Origin: Arthrobacter sp. zg-Y820
GTDB lineage: Bacteria > Actinomycetota > Actinomycetes > Actinomycetales > Micrococcaceae
DNA length: 64,000 nucleotides
Reading direction: 5' to 3'
NCBI RefSeq assembly: GCF_030142155.1
Contig: NZ_CP126247.1
Coordinates: 310,001 to 374,000, forward strand
The position numbers were made by a program, and so were the translations under genes. The notes beneath the pieces are model-generated. The model made no database searches. It saw only the letters and a program-made list of their open reading frames with translations, and was not told the DNA's origin. This document shows, piece after piece, positions 25,890-34,968 of the stretch. The stretch's first letter is position 1. Each line of letters starts with the position of its first letter.

Positions 25890-27362
25890 CTAGAGCCCGT
25901 ACTTTTCCAGCAGCCTCAGCCAGACCTCGCTGATGGTGGGATACGAGGGGACGGCATGCCACAGCCGATCCAGGGGCACCTCTCCCGTGATCGCTATGGT
26001 GGCAGCGTGCAGCAGTTCGGACACGTCGGGGCCGGCAAATGTCATGCCGACGAGCACCTTGCGGTCTTCGTCCACCACCATCTGCGCCCAGCCCCGGTAG
26101 TCGTCGGCATGCAGCGCCGATCCGGCCACCGACAGCTCAAGTGACGTTTCCGAAGCATTGATGCCGTCGGTCCGGGCCTGCTCCAGAGTCCGGCCGACCA
26201 TGGCGATTTCCGGATCCGTGAACACCACCTGCGGCACCGCAACATGATTGGCAGTCGAGACTTCCCGGCTCCAGGCGGGCGGTGCGCCGGTTCCGGCCAG
26301 CTCGCCGCGGGCCCGGGCGGTGATCGCGGCTCCGGCGGCACGGGCCTCATATTTGCCCTGATGGGTCAGCAGCACCTTTCCGGCGGCATCGCCCACCACG
26401 TAGAGCCAGTCGCTGCCCTTCACCAGCCCCGTGTCGTCTGAGTCCAAGCGCGCAGCGTCAAAGCCGAGCCCTTCCAGACCCAGATGCGCCAGCGCAGGCG
26501 CCCGGCCCGTGGCCACGAGCAGCCGGTCAGCCGCCAGCACCGAACCGTCCGCCAGCCCCATTTCCACGCCGCCGCCTGCAGCGCTGCGCACAAAATCCGT
26601 TCCGGTAAAGGTGCGGACATCCACGCCGTCTGCAGCAAGGCCGGCCTTGACCAGTTCGCGCGCCGGCTCCGGATAGGAGTCCAGGATGTCGTGCCGGGCC
26701 ACCAGGGTGGCCCGGGAGCCGAGCCGCGCCCAGGCCTGCGAAAGCTCAGTGCCGGCAACCCCGCCGCCGAGCACGATCAGCCGGCCAGGCACCTCCTGCG
26801 CCGAGGTTGCCTCGCGGGTGCCCCAATACTCAACCTGGTCCAGTCCCTTCACCGGGGGTGGAGTGGGCACGGAGCCGGTGGCCAGGACGACGGCATGGCG
26901 GGCCGCGATGGTGATCATGCCGCCGTCGTCGCCTCGGACACTGACCTCGCGCGGCCCGGTAAGCCGTCCGTGTCCGCGCACCAGCCCGATTCCGGTGTCC
27001 CTTACCCACTCCTCCTGCCCGGAATCGTTCCAATGCGAGGTGAAGCTGTCGCGGCGGTCCAGTACGGCCCGGGCGTCCAGGGAACCGGTTACGGCTTCAC
27101 GGGATCCGGCCACGGATCGAGCGGCGTGCAGCGCGGTTCCCGGCCGCAGCAGCGCTTTGGAGGGCATGCAGGCCCAGTAGGAACACTCCCCGCCGATCAG
27201 GGCCGGCTCCACGAGAATGGCGTCCAGCCCACCCTGAGCCACCCGGGCGGCAGCGTTCTCCCCCACCGCTCCGGCGCCGAGCACGACGACGTCGGTGTCC
27301 CTGTGCCGCGACCGCTGGGACTCGTCCGAACCGCTGTATCCCGTGCCGCTCTGATCCGTCAT
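25890..27362 (-). CDS. Dihydrolipoamide dehydrogenase/mercuric reductase-type FAD oxidoreductase
   Basis: A 490-residue class I pyridine nucleotide-disulfide oxidoreductase. The N-terminal FAD site is VVVLGAGAVGENAAARVAQ, the redox disulfide lies in GGECSYWACMPSK (C-x4-C), the NAD(P) fold begins LIVLGGGVAGTELSQAWAR and the second FAD motif is LYVVGDAAG. The C-terminal dimerisation domain carries HAVPSYPTISE, the equivalent of the catalytic HPT motif of lipoamide dehydrogenases. The disulfide loop differs from the usual GGTCLNVGCIPSK. The ATG at 27362 gives normal length; the frame upstream of it is not protein-like. No 2-oxo-acid dehydrogenase genes are nearby, so the electron acceptor is unknown. 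Confidence 0.88.
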   Translation of the reverse strand: MTDQSGTGYSGSDESQRSRHRDTDVVVLGAGAVGENAAARVAQGGLDAILVEPALIGGECSYWACMPSKALLRPGTALHAARSVAGSREAVTGSLDARAVLDRRDSFTSHWNDSGQEEWVRDTGIGLVRGHGRLTGPREVSVRGDDGGMITIAARHAVVLATGSVPTPPPVKGLDQVEYWGTREATSAQEVPGRLIVLGGGVAGTELSQAWARLGSRATLVARHDILDSYPEPARELVKAGLAADGVDVRTFTGTDFVRSAAGGGVEMGLADGSVLAADRLLVATGRAPALAHLGLEGLGFDAARLDSDDTGLVKGSDWLYVVGDAAGKVLLTHQGKYEARAAGAAITARARGELAGTGAPPAWSREVSTANHVAVPQVVFTDPEIAMVGRTLEQARTDGINASETSLELSVAGSALHADDYRGWAQMVVDEDRKVLVGMTFAGPDVSELLHAATIAITGEVPLDRLWHAVPSYPTISEVWLRLLEKYGL

Positions 27363-27511
27363 GCACAGAGCTTGGCACGCGGCGGCCCCCGGGAAAAGGC
27401 TGCCTTGCGAAAGGCTGTTCCGCCGGAAGCGAGGAACGCGTGGCGAGAGATTTCCGCTCGGCACGCCTAGGCTGGAAGCACCGCTCCCGTTCTTCAGCAA
27501 GGAAAACAAAC

Positions 27512-28723
27512 ATGGCCCTGGAATCCGTCCTCATCGCAGGCGGCGGCATGGCAGGCTTCGCAGCGGCCCGCGAGCTGCGCTCCCGCGGCTTCGGCGGCCG
27601 GGTGACCATCATCGACCCCGAAGGGCTGCCCTACGACCGTCCGCCGCTGAGCAAGGAGTATCTGCTCGGGACGCGCAGCAGCGAACAGATTCTGCTCGCC
27701 GGGGAAGCCTGGTATCAGGAACAGGGGATCGCGATCCTGGCCGGCAAAGCTGCAGGCCTGAAGCCCGACGAGGGCATCGTGCTGCTTGAGGACGGCCGGG
27801 AGCTGGCCGCCGACAAAATTGTGCTGGCTACCGGTGCGGCAGCCCGCCGGCTGGAGATCCCGGGCGGGGAGCTGGAAACAGTGCTTGGACTGCGGAACCG
27901 CACCGACGCAGACCGGCTGCGCTCCCGGCTGCATCCGGGCGTGCGGCTGGTAATTATCGGCGCAGGCCTGATCGGCGCCGAGACCGCATCAACAGCACTG
28001 GCGGTCGGTGCGGAGGTGACGCTGATCGACCCGGTTGATCCGCCGCTGGTGCCGGCGGTGGGACATGCTTTGGCGCAGCGCCTGCACCGGATGCATGCCG
28101 CCCGCGGCATCCGTGCGGTTACCGCAGTTCCCGCGGCCATCGTCGGGGACGGTACCGGATATCGGGTTGAGGTCGAGGGCAGCACGGCCATCCACGCCGA
28201 CGTGATACTGGTTGGCATCGGAATCGTTCCGGAGACTGCGCTGGCCTCCTCTGCCGGTCTGGACATCGACAACGGCATCCTGGTGGATGACCGCCAGCGC
28301 ACCAGCCACCCCAACGTTTATGCCGTCGGAGACGCAGCCCGCACCAGGCACTCCGACGGGACCCTCCTGCGCCGGGCCGAGCACTGGGAACATGCGCGAA
28401 ACACCGGCGCCACCGCTGCCGCTGCCCTCCTCGGGCAGGACCTGCCGGTCCACGGTGCTTCTTGGTTCTGGTCCGACCGCCACGGAGTCCACGTTGAAGG
28501 GGTCGGCTCGATGGTGGGGGAGGGGCACACCGTGACCCGCGAAATAGACGGGGTGCCCGTAGCGAGTTTCCGGCTGGCTGCAGATGGCCGCGTGGAAGGC
28601 TGCGCCGCCATCGACGGCGGCTTCACGGTGCGGGCCGCCCGCCGCATCATCGACCGCCGCATCCTGGTGGATCCCGCCAGATTGGCGGACCCCGGCGTCG
28701 ACCTCCGGAAACTGGCCCGCTGA
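27512..28723 (+). CDS. Ferredoxin/rubredoxin reductase-type FAD oxidoreductase
   Basis: A 403-residue NAD(P)H-dependent reductase of the family that passes electrons to ferredoxins or rubredoxins of oxygenase systems. Visible are FAD motif LIAGGGMAGFAAARELR at residue 7, PYDRPPLSKEYLLG, the NAD-binding IIGAGLIGAETASTAL near 148, VYAVGDAAR near 270 and a C-terminal reductase domain (WFWSDRHGVHVEGVG). The ATG at 27512 follows AAGGA; the frame upstream is not protein-like. No oxygenase or ferredoxin gene is adjacent, so the partner must lie elsewhere. It is divergent from the disulfide oxidoreductase, with 149 bp between starts. Confidence 0.9.
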   Translation: MALESVLIAGGGMAGFAAARELRSRGFGGRVTIIDPEGLPYDRPPLSKEYLLGTRSSEQILLAGEAWYQEQGIAILAGKAAGLKPDEGIVLLEDGRELAADKIVLATGAAARRLEIPGGELETVLGLRNRTDADRLRSRLHPGVRLVIIGAGLIGAETASTALAVGAEVTLIDPVDPPLVPAVGHALAQRLHRMHAARGIRAVTAVPAAIVGDGTGYRVEVEGSTAIHADVILVGIGIVPETALASSAGLDIDNGILVDDRQRTSHPNVYAVGDAARTRHSDGTLLRRAEHWEHARNTGATAAAALLGQDLPVHGASWFWSDRHGVHVEGVGSMVGEGHTVTREIDGVPVASFRLAADGRVEGCAAIDGGFTVRAARRIIDRRILVDPARLADPGVDLRKLAR

Positions 28724-28782
28724 TCCGAGCTGCGCCGCCGGCCCGGGAATTCCGGGTCTTTGCCGGCTGTCTTCAGACAAAG

Positions 28783-28827
28783 AAAAAACCCGGTCTGACC
28801 AGTATTTCTACTGGTCAGACCGGGTTT
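28783..28827 (-). terminator. Intrinsic terminator shared by tRNA-Arg and the FAD reductase
   Basis: A 19-bp perfect hairpin (arms 28786-28804 and 28809-28827, loop TTTC). On the minus strand it runs into TTTTTTCTTT, a good termination tract just past the tRNA-Arg 3' end. It also lies 62 bp beyond the reductase stop on the plus strand. Confidence 0.9.
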
Positions 28828-28830
28828 CAC

Positions 28831-28906
28831 TGGTGCGCGCGAAGGGATTCGAACCCCCAACCTTCTGATCCGTAGTCAGATGCTCTATCCGTTGAGCTAC
28901 GCACGC
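28831..28906 (-). tRNA. tRNA-Arg (anticodon ACG)
   Basis: A 76-nt cloverleaf read on the minus strand. The acceptor GCGTGCG pairs with CGCGCGC (one G-U), with discriminator A and an encoded CCA. The anticodon loop CTACGGA gives ACG, whose A34 is the substrate of TadA, encoded at 22728-23198. The T arm GGGGGTTCGAATCCC is canonical. Confidence 0.98.
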
Positions 28907-29213
28907 ATTTAGGATTATTCTGAACTTCAGGCCCCGTTGAGGCCTTCCTTCAAAGTTTGTCCGTGGCTGTTTGGCCGTAAACAACTATAGCCCAGTTTCT
29001 GAGAGCCGCCTAATCCGTCAGTGTGACCTCCGACAACTAGACCGGTCTATATGACGTTCGTCACATCGACGTATGCTGGCCACCACAAGTTTGTTGAATT
29101 CTAGGCAAACATTGCATGACCGCCATTATAGGTACTACCTTTCCCGCGGGAGTCATCGGCATGCCGACAACTAGCATCAAAAACACACCACTGACCCAAC
29201 GAAGGGAAGAGTC
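28907..29213. other. Upstream region of pckG
   Basis: The 307 bp have no gene. They hold the control region of pckG and, on the other strand, the promoter of tRNA-Arg. Two adjacent palindromes at 29038-29063 are the clearest signals. TATAGG at about 29128 may be part of a -10 element, but I could not pair it with a convincing -35. Confidence 0.6.
29038..29063. promoter_or_regulatory. Adjacent palindromes upstream of pckG
   Basis: TAGACCGGTCTA (29038-29049) is a perfect 12-bp palindrome of the kind bound by TetR-family repressors. Two bases later TGACG-TT-CGTCA (29052-29063) forms a second dyad. Both lie about 150-175 bp before the pckG start. The regulator is not identified. Confidence 0.45.
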
Positions 29214-31106
29214 ATGGGCGATGACGCGCGTCAGCTAGTTCTCGATGAGAGCGGCGATAACGTTGCTCCGAGCCATTTGGACAGCAACACACCGGGGGCT
29301 TCTGCGGAAGCACCCACCACCCACGAGGCTCTGCTGGCTTGGGTTCAGCAAGTAGCCGAGCTGACGCAGCCCGATCGCGTGTATTGGGTCGATGGGTCTG
29401 AGGCGGAAAACAAGGCCCTGACCGATGAACTGGTCGACGCCGGAACGCTGGTTCGGCTGAACCCGGAGGAGTTCCCGAACTCCTTCGCTGCGTTCTCCGA
29501 CCCCAAGGACGTGGCGCGTGTCGAGGAACAGACTTTCATCTGCTCCGAGAACAAGCACGACGCTGGGTTCACCAACAACTGGATGGAACCGTCGCAGATG
29601 CGGGCCAAGCTGGACGGCCTGTTCTCCGGTTCCATGCGCGGACGCACCATGTACGTCATTCCCTTTGTCATGGGACATCTCGAAGCAGAAGATCCCAAGT
29701 TCGGCGTCGAAATCACCGACAGCGCCTACGTGGTTGCCTCCATGCGGATCATGGCGCGCATCGGCACCGACGTGCTGCGCAAGATGGAGGAGCTGGATGC
29801 GTTCTTCGTGCCCGCCCTGCACTCCGTCGGCGCTCCGCTGGCCGAGGGCGAGGCGGACGTGGCCTGGCCCTGCAGCGACGACAAGTGGATTGTGCACTTC
29901 CCCGAAGACCGTTCCATCTGGTCCTACGGTTCCGGCTACGGCGGCAACGCCCTCCTGGGCAAGAAATGCTATGCCCTGCGCATCGCGTCGATCATGGCCC
30001 GGGACGAAGGCTGGCTCGCCGAGCACATGCTCATCCTGAAGCTCACCAGTCCGGAGAAGAAGGACTACTTCGTGGCGGCGGCCTTCCCCTCCGCTTGCGG
30101 CAAGACGAACCTCGCGCTGCTGGATCCCACGATCGAGGGCTGGAAGGTCGAGACCCTCGGCGATGACATCACCTGGATGCGCTTTGGGCACGACGGCGAG
30201 CTGCGCGCCACCAATCCGGAGGCCGGCCTGTTCGGCGTCGCTCCCGGTACCGGCTGGAGCACCAACCCCAACGCCATGCGCGCCATCGCCAAGGGCAACT
30301 CCATCTTCACCAACGTTGCGCTGACCGACACCGGCGGCGTCTGGTGGGAGGGCATGACGGACGAGGCTCCGGCACACCTGACCGACTGGCTGGGCAACGA
30401 ATGGACGCCGGAGGCCGGCCACCCCGCCGCCCATCCGAACTCCCGCTTCTGCACGCCGATCGACCAGATCGACATGCTCGCCGAGGAATACCATTCCCCG
30501 AACGGCGTGCCGGTGTCGGCCATCCTCTTCGGCGGCCGCCGCAAGACCACGGTCCCGCTGGTGACCCAGTCCCGCGACTGGACCAACGGCATCTTCATGG
30601 GCTCCACCCTGTCCTCCGAAACCACAGCGGCCGCCGCAGGCCAAGTGGGCGTGGTCCGCCGCGATCCGATGGCCATGCTGCCGTTCATGGGTTACGACGC
30701 CGGAGACTACCTGCGCCACTGGATCACCCTCAGCGGCAAGGCCAACCAGGAAACCCTGCCCAAGATCTTCCTGGTCAACTGGTTCCGCCGCACGGCCGAC
30801 GGCGGGTTCGCCTGGCCCGGCTTCGGCGACAACTCACGGGTGCTCAAGTGGGTTATCGAGCGGATCGAAGGAACCGCCGACGCGGTGGAAACTCCGATCG
30901 GCTTTGTGCCCACCGGAGAATCCCTGGACCTCACCGGCCTGGACATGACTCCGGCCGACGTCGAGGCCGCCGTGCGCGTGGACCCCGAGGAATGGAAGAA
31001 GGAGCTCGCAGGGATCGAGGAGTGGTACTCCCGTTTCGGCGAGTCACTGCCCGAGGATCTCGTCGCTGAGTTGCAGACCCTCAAGGAGCGTTTCGCTTCG
31101 GCGTAG
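29214..31106 (+). CDS. pckG: Phosphoenolpyruvate carboxykinase (GTP)
   Basis: A 630-residue cytoplasmic enzyme converting oxaloacetate and GTP to phosphoenolpyruvate, CO2 and GDP, the entry to gluconeogenesis from the citric acid cycle. The length and motifs match the GTP class: the kinase loop [11 protein letters not shown] near residue 292 with its conserved reactive Cys, [13 protein letters not shown] with metal-binding Asp, the guanine-site region, and TSNP-equivalent [11 protein letters not shown]. The ATG at 29214 follows GAAGGGAAGAG. It is monocistronic, bounded by a 15-bp-stem hairpin at 31140. Palindromes upstream suggest repression by a TetR-type protein. Confidence 0.98.
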   Translation: MGDDARQLVLDESGDNVAPSHLDSNTPGASAEAPTTHEALLAWVQQVAELTQPDRVYWVDGSEAENKALTDELVDAGTLVRLNPEEFPNSFAAFSDPKDVARVEEQTFICSENKHDAGFTNNWMEPSQMRAKLDGLFSGSMRGRTMYVIPFVMGHLEAEDPKFGVEITDSAYVVASMRIMARIGTDVLRKMEELDAFFVPALHSVGAPLAEGEADVAWPCSDDKWIVHFPEDRSIWSYGSGYGGNALLGKKCYALRIASIMARDEGWLAEHMLILKLTSPEKKDYFVAAAFPSACGKTNLALLDPTIEGWKVETLGDDITWMRFGHDGELRATNPEAGLFGVAPGTGWSTNPNAMRAIAKGNSIFTNVALTDTGGVWWEGMTDEAPAHLTDWLGNEWTPEAGHPAAHPNSRFCTPIDQIDMLAEEYHSPNGVPVSAILFGGRRKTTVPLVTQSRDWTNGIFMGSTLSSETTAAAAGQVGVVRRDPMAMLPFMGYDAGDYLRHWITLSGKANQETLPKIFLVNWFRRTADGGFAWPGFGDNSRVLKWVIERIEGTADAVETPIGFVPTGESLDLTGLDMTPADVEAAVRVDPEEWKKELAGIEEWYSRFGESLPEDLVAELQTLKERFASA

Positions 31107-31139
31107 CCTTCCCTGAGCCCTCGCCGGCTCAGTCTTGAT

Positions 31140-31176
31140 CCGATGGCCCCGTCCCCTTTGCGGACGGGGCCATCGG
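31140..31176 (+). terminator. Hairpin after pckG
   Basis: A 15-bp perfect stem, CCGATGGCCCCGTCC (31140-31154) and its complement (31162-31176), with a 7-base loop, 33 bp after the pckG stop. There is no T run, as is common for actinobacterial terminators. Confidence 0.7.
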
Positions 31177-31343
31177 CGTCTCCGGCGCCGGACGGTTCAG
31201 GCCGGAGGGTTCAGAAGGGAATGGGGTGACGGGGCGACGGGTTGAACGGGTCAAAGTTCCGGGAGATGCCTCCGCGGCCGGCCGCCCGGGAGTAGCATTT
31301 TCCTTGCCCAGCCGTGCTTCATTTTCAGGCCAGGAGTGGTCCC

Positions 31344-32882
31344 ATGAGCAGCAGCGTGCAGACCGGCAGTGCCCCGCCCCGATCCTTCCTTCCCGCGCCG
31401 GCGGGCGGTACCGGAGCCGACGGACCCACGGGCGTTGCTTTCGCCGTCGCCCGTGCCGCTGAAGCCGCCCGGTGGTGGCAGGAGCAGGGGTTCCGCGGCA
31501 GGAAAAAGCTGCTGCGGACGTGGAAGCAGGTTATCGCCGACGACGCCGATGAGCTCGCGGCGGTGATGGCCGCCGAAACCGGCAAGCCGGAGGGCGACGC
31601 ACTGCTGGAAATTCTGCTCGCCCTGGGCCACCTGGAGTGGGCCGCCAAACATGCGGAAAAGGTGCTGCGCCGGCGCAAAGTGCCGTCCGGCCTCGCGGCG
31701 CTGAACCAGAAGGCCACCCTCGGCTACGAACCGTACGGAGTGGTGGGCGTGATCGGGCCGTGGAACTATCCGGTGTACACCCCGATGGGGTCCGTCTCCT
31801 TTGCCCTGGCGGCAGGAAACGCGGTGGTCCTCAAGCCCAGCGACCTGACGCCCGGCACCGCCCTGTGGATCGGGCGCAAATGGGAACAGATCAGCGGCGG
31901 GCACCCGGTTTTCCAGGTGGTGACCGGAGGAGCGGACACCGGCGCAGCCCTGGTCCGCTCCGGATGCGGCAAAATCGCCTTCACCGGGTCCACCGAAACC
32001 GCCAAAAAGGTGATGGCCGCCTGCGCTGAATCGCTCACGCCGATGGTGGCCGAATGCGGGGGCAAGGACGCCATGCTCGTTGCGGCCGACGCGGACCTGC
32101 CGGCGGCTGCCGCCGCCGCGGTGTTCGGCGGCATGGTGAACGCCGGGCAGACCTGTGCCGGCGTGGAACGGGTGTACGTGGACCGGGCCGTGTACGAGCC
32201 GTTCCTGTCGCTGATGGTGGAGGAGGGCCGGGCCCTGGTGGCCGGAACGGAAAACGGAGCCGACTACGGGCCGCTGACCCTCCCGGGCCAGGTGAACGTG
32301 GTGGCGGCGCATATCGACGCCGCCCTCGCCGCGGGCGGCCGGGCGGCGCTGGGCGGGCCCGGCTCCGTCCGGGAGGGCAGGAGGATTGACGCCGTGGTGC
32401 TCACCGACGTCCCCGAGAACAACGAGGCGGTGCAGCGCGAGACCTTCGGACCCGTCGTCGTCGTGAATCCGGTGGACTCCATGGAGGAGGCAGTGGACCG
32501 CGCCAACGGAACCGGTTACGGACTGGGTGCCTCAGTCTTCAGCGGAAGCAGGGCGAATGCCCGGGAGCTGGCGGAGCGGCTTGAAGCCGGTGTGGTGACA
32601 GTGAATTCGGTATTGGGCTTCGCGGCCGTCGGTGCGTTGCCCTTTGGCGGCGTCAAGGATTCCGGTTTCGGGCGGACCCACGGTGCGGATGGCCTGCGCG
32701 AGTTCAGCTCGCCCAAGGCCATGACCGAGCAGCGTTTCGCACCGCCGCTGGACCTGCTGCGGATGCGCCGGTCCGAACGGGATATGAGGCTGGCCCGCGC
32801 CGCGCTGGGGATTCTGCACGGAACCGGGCAGGAGCGCCGGTCCGTGGTTCGCCGGTCCTTCGGCCGGCAAAAGGCCGGCTGA
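31344..32882 (+). CDS. Aldehyde dehydrogenase family protein
   Basis: A 512-residue NAD(P)-dependent aldehyde dehydrogenase. The cofactor segment GVVGVIGPWNYPVYTP, the FTGST loop (IAFTGSTETAKKV), the general base in VAECGGKD and the nucleophile in NAGQTCAG are all present, so it should be active. The closest relatives by pattern are succinate-semialdehyde or long-chain aldehyde dehydrogenases; the substrate is not determined. The C-terminal 50 residues (LLRMRRSERDMRLARAALG) are basic and could be membrane-associated. The ATG at 31344 follows AGGAG. It is monocistronic and converges on the acidic protein at 32954. Confidence 0.9.
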   Translation: MSSSVQTGSAPPRSFLPAPAGGTGADGPTGVAFAVARAAEAARWWQEQGFRGRKKLLRTWKQVIADDADELAAVMAAETGKPEGDALLEILLALGHLEWAAKHAEKVLRRRKVPSGLAALNQKATLGYEPYGVVGVIGPWNYPVYTPMGSVSFALAAGNAVVLKPSDLTPGTALWIGRKWEQISGGHPVFQVVTGGADTGAALVRSGCGKIAFTGSTETAKKVMAACAESLTPMVAECGGKDAMLVAADADLPAAAAAAVFGGMVNAGQTCAGVERVYVDRAVYEPFLSLMVEEGRALVAGTENGADYGPLTLPGQVNVVAAHIDAALAAGGRAALGGPGSVREGRRIDAVVLTDVPENNEAVQRETFGPVVVVNPVDSMEEAVDRANGTGYGLGASVFSGSRANARELAERLEAGVVTVNSVLGFAAVGALPFGGVKDSGFGRTHGADGLREFSSPKAMTEQRFAPPLDLLRMRRSERDMRLARAALGILHGTGQERRSVVRRSFGRQKAG

Positions 32883-32890
32883 CAGCGAAA

Positions 32891-32928
32891 GGCCGGCGGC
32901 ACCATGCAACCGCACGGCGCCGCCGGCC
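32891..32928. terminator. Convergent-gap hairpin
   Basis: GGCCGGCGGC (32891-32900) and GCCGCCGGCC (32919-32928) form a 10-bp perfect stem in the gap between the convergent aldehyde dehydrogenase gene and the acidic-protein gene. It may terminate both; no T run. Confidence 0.5.
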
Positions 32929-32953
32929 CGGCGGCTCAGGCGAAAGCTGAGGC

Positions 32954-33430
32954 TTAGGCCTCGTCGGTGCCCGCTGCGGTTTCTTCGGTGCCCCAGATGA
33001 GCTGGTCGCCCGACTCCCACTGCGGTTCGCCGAACGTCCACTCGCCGTCGACCTCGGAGTACGTCTGGATCGCGGAGATGCAGACACCCTCGGAGTGCTC
33101 AGCCACCACGTGGATGGCATCCGTGGCTTCATCCGGCAGGTGGATGTCGGAGAAGACGGCAGCGGCGCGGTTGTCGCCCTTCTGCTCGGTCAGCACCTGG
33201 TAGATGTCATCGATCATGGCATCGGCGTCGAGGTCTTCGTCGCTTTCCTCGGGAGCCACGGCAATCATCCGCAGCTCGCCGTCGTTCTGGACAACCAGTG
33301 CGGCGGGCAGGAAGGCGCCCTGCGCCTCCAGCTGCTCCTGAGCCACGCCCAGAGCGGTGCCCAGCAGGGAATTCAGGTCCTCCTGGACCTGGGCGGAGGG
33401 CTCTTCGCCGTTCAGTTCAACATCAGCCAT
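32954..33430 (-). CDS. Acidic protein of unknown function downstream of manB
   Basis: A 158-residue soluble, strongly acidic protein without signal peptide or membrane helix. Patterns such as FLPAALVVQNDGELRMIAV and DAIHVVAEHSEGVCISAIQ alternate strands and suggest a compact alpha/beta fold. No catalytic motif is recognisable. It begins 5 bp after the phosphomannomutase stop, so the two are almost certainly co-transcribed, and its role may be tied to sugar-phosphate metabolism; that is inference from position only. Conserved-looking but not recognised. Confidence 0.8.
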   Translation of the reverse strand: MADVELNGEEPSAQVQEDLNSLLGTALGVAQEQLEAQGAFLPAALVVQNDGELRMIAVAPEESDEDLDADAMIDDIYQVLTEQKGDNRAAAVFSDIHLPDEATDAIHVVAEHSEGVCISAIQTYSEVDGEWTFGEPQWESGDQLIWGTEETAAGTDEA

Positions 33431-33435
33431 TGGGT

Positions 33436-34842
33436 TTAGTTCCTAACTAGTTCAAGTACGCGGTCACGGACCCGCACCATGGTGGGGAGGTCTTCGGCCT
33501 CGGCATTCAGCCGAAGGAAGGGTTCGGTGTTCGACGCGCGGAGGTTGAACCACCACTGTCCGTCATCTGAGGTGAAAGTCAATCCGTCGAGGGTGTCCAC
33601 GGTGACGCCGTCGCGCTCAAATTCGCTGCGGACACGGGCAACCGCCGCCGGAACGTCGGAGAGCTCGGAGTTGATCTCGCCGGAGGAAAAATACGGCTCG
33701 TATTCACGGGCCAGGTCCGAGAGCGGCAGGGTCTGCTCACCCAGCGCGGCGAGGACATGCATGGCCGCCAGCATGCCGGTGTCGGCGTTGTAGAAGTCGC
33801 GGAAGTAGTAGTGGGCGGAGTGCTCACCGCCGAAGACGGCGCCTTCCTCGGCCATCAGGGCCTTGATGAAGGAATGGCCCACGCGGGTGCGGACGGCACG
33901 GCCGCCGTCGGCCTCCACCAGCTCGGGAACCGCACGGGAGGTGATGAGGTTGTGGATGATCACCGGCGTCGTCTCGCCGGCTGCCTTGGCGCGGGCGATC
34001 TCGCGGCGGGCCACGAGCGCGGTGACGGCCGAGGGGCTGACCGGGTCGCCCTTTTCGTCGATCACGAAGCAGCGGTCTGCATCGCCGTCGAAGGCCAGGC
34101 CCAGGTCAGCGCCGTGCTCGACGACGGCGGCCTGCAGGTCCCTCAGGTTCTCCGGCTCCAGCGGGTTGGCCGGATGGTTCGGGAAGGATCCGTCCAGCTC
34201 GAAGTAGAGGTCGATGATCTCCAGCGGAAGCGCCGGCAGCAGGCTGTCGCCAATGACGGCGGGGGTGGTCAGGCCTGCCATGCCGTTGCCGGCATCGACA
34301 ACCACCTTCAGCGGGCGGATGTCCGTCAGGTCCACCAGGCTGCGCAGGTACTCGGAATAGTCCCGCAGGATGTCGCGGACACTGATCCGGCCGGGGTTCT
34401 CGACGGCGGGAATGGTGCCGGCGTTCAGGTACTGCTCGGCCATGGCCTGGATCTCACGCAAGCCGGTCTCGGACGAGATCGGCACGGCTCCTGCCTTGGC
34501 CATCTTGATGCCGTTGTACTGCGCCGGATTGTGGCTGGCAGTGAAGGTGGCGCCGGCCGCATCCAGGGCACCGCAGGCGTAGTAGAGCTCATCGGTGGAG
34601 ATGAGGTCCAGCAGCAGCACATGGGCACCGCGCATGGTGGCGCCGGCAGCGAAGTCCTTGATGAACTCGGGGGAGGACGGACGCATGTCTCCGCCCACCA
34701 GAACCGTCTGGCCGGAGAGGTCAAGCACGTCCACAAAAGCGGCACCGACGGCCTTGACTATCTGCGGAGTGATGGTCTCGCCTACGACGCCGCGGACATC
34801 GTAGGCCTTAAAGGACGCGGAAAGATCGAATGCACTAGTCAC
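33436..34842 (-). CDS. manB: Phosphomannomutase/phosphoglucomutase
   Basis: A 468-residue alpha-D-phosphohexomutase that interconverts mannose (or glucose) 6- and 1-phosphates, feeding GDP-mannose for glycans. The phospho-Ser loop is in TFTASHNPAQYNGIK near residue 100, the metal loop DGDADRCF near 250, the sugar-binding GGEHSAHYYF near 330 and the phosphate-binding RASNTEPFLRLNAEA near the C-terminus. All four catalytic regions are intact. Length is normal. It heads a two-gene operon with the acidic protein (5 bp gap) and is divergent from recQ, with 126 bp between starts. Confidence 0.95.
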   Translation of the reverse strand: MTSAFDLSASFKAYDVRGVVGETITPQIVKAVGAAFVDVLDLSGQTVLVGGDMRPSSPEFIKDFAAGATMRGAHVLLLDLISTDELYYACGALDAAGATFTASHNPAQYNGIKMAKAGAVPISSETGLREIQAMAEQYLNAGTIPAVENPGRISVRDILRDYSEYLRSLVDLTDIRPLKVVVDAGNGMAGLTTPAVIGDSLLPALPLEIIDLYFELDGSFPNHPANPLEPENLRDLQAAVVEHGADLGLAFDGDADRCFVIDEKGDPVSPSAVTALVARREIARAKAAGETTPVIIHNLITSRAVPELVEADGGRAVRTRVGHSFIKALMAEEGAVFGGEHSAHYYFRDFYNADTGMLAAMHVLAALGEQTLPLSDLAREYEPYFSSGEINSELSDVPAAVARVRSEFERDGVTVDTLDGLTFTSDDGQWWFNLRASNTEPFLRLNAEAEDLPTMVRVRDRVLELVRN

Positions 34843-34968
34843 CCGGACAGTCTATAGGCCAGCGTTCCATCCTTCGGTGCTTGTCCACAGGGGCTGGACA
34901 CAGCTTCCGGTATCCACGCCGGTTTCCGGCTGGAGGAAATCGTCAGCCCCGGCTGGAATAGTGGAGGT

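Noticed and set aside
28907..29213. Riboswitch in the pckG leader
   Set aside because: No conserved riboswitch core was recognised; the symmetric elements fit protein operators better.
29235..30719. 494-codon open frame on the minus strand
   Set aside because: It is antisense to pckG, whose catalytic motifs are unambiguous. The antisense translation is His/Gly/Val-rich and matches no pattern.
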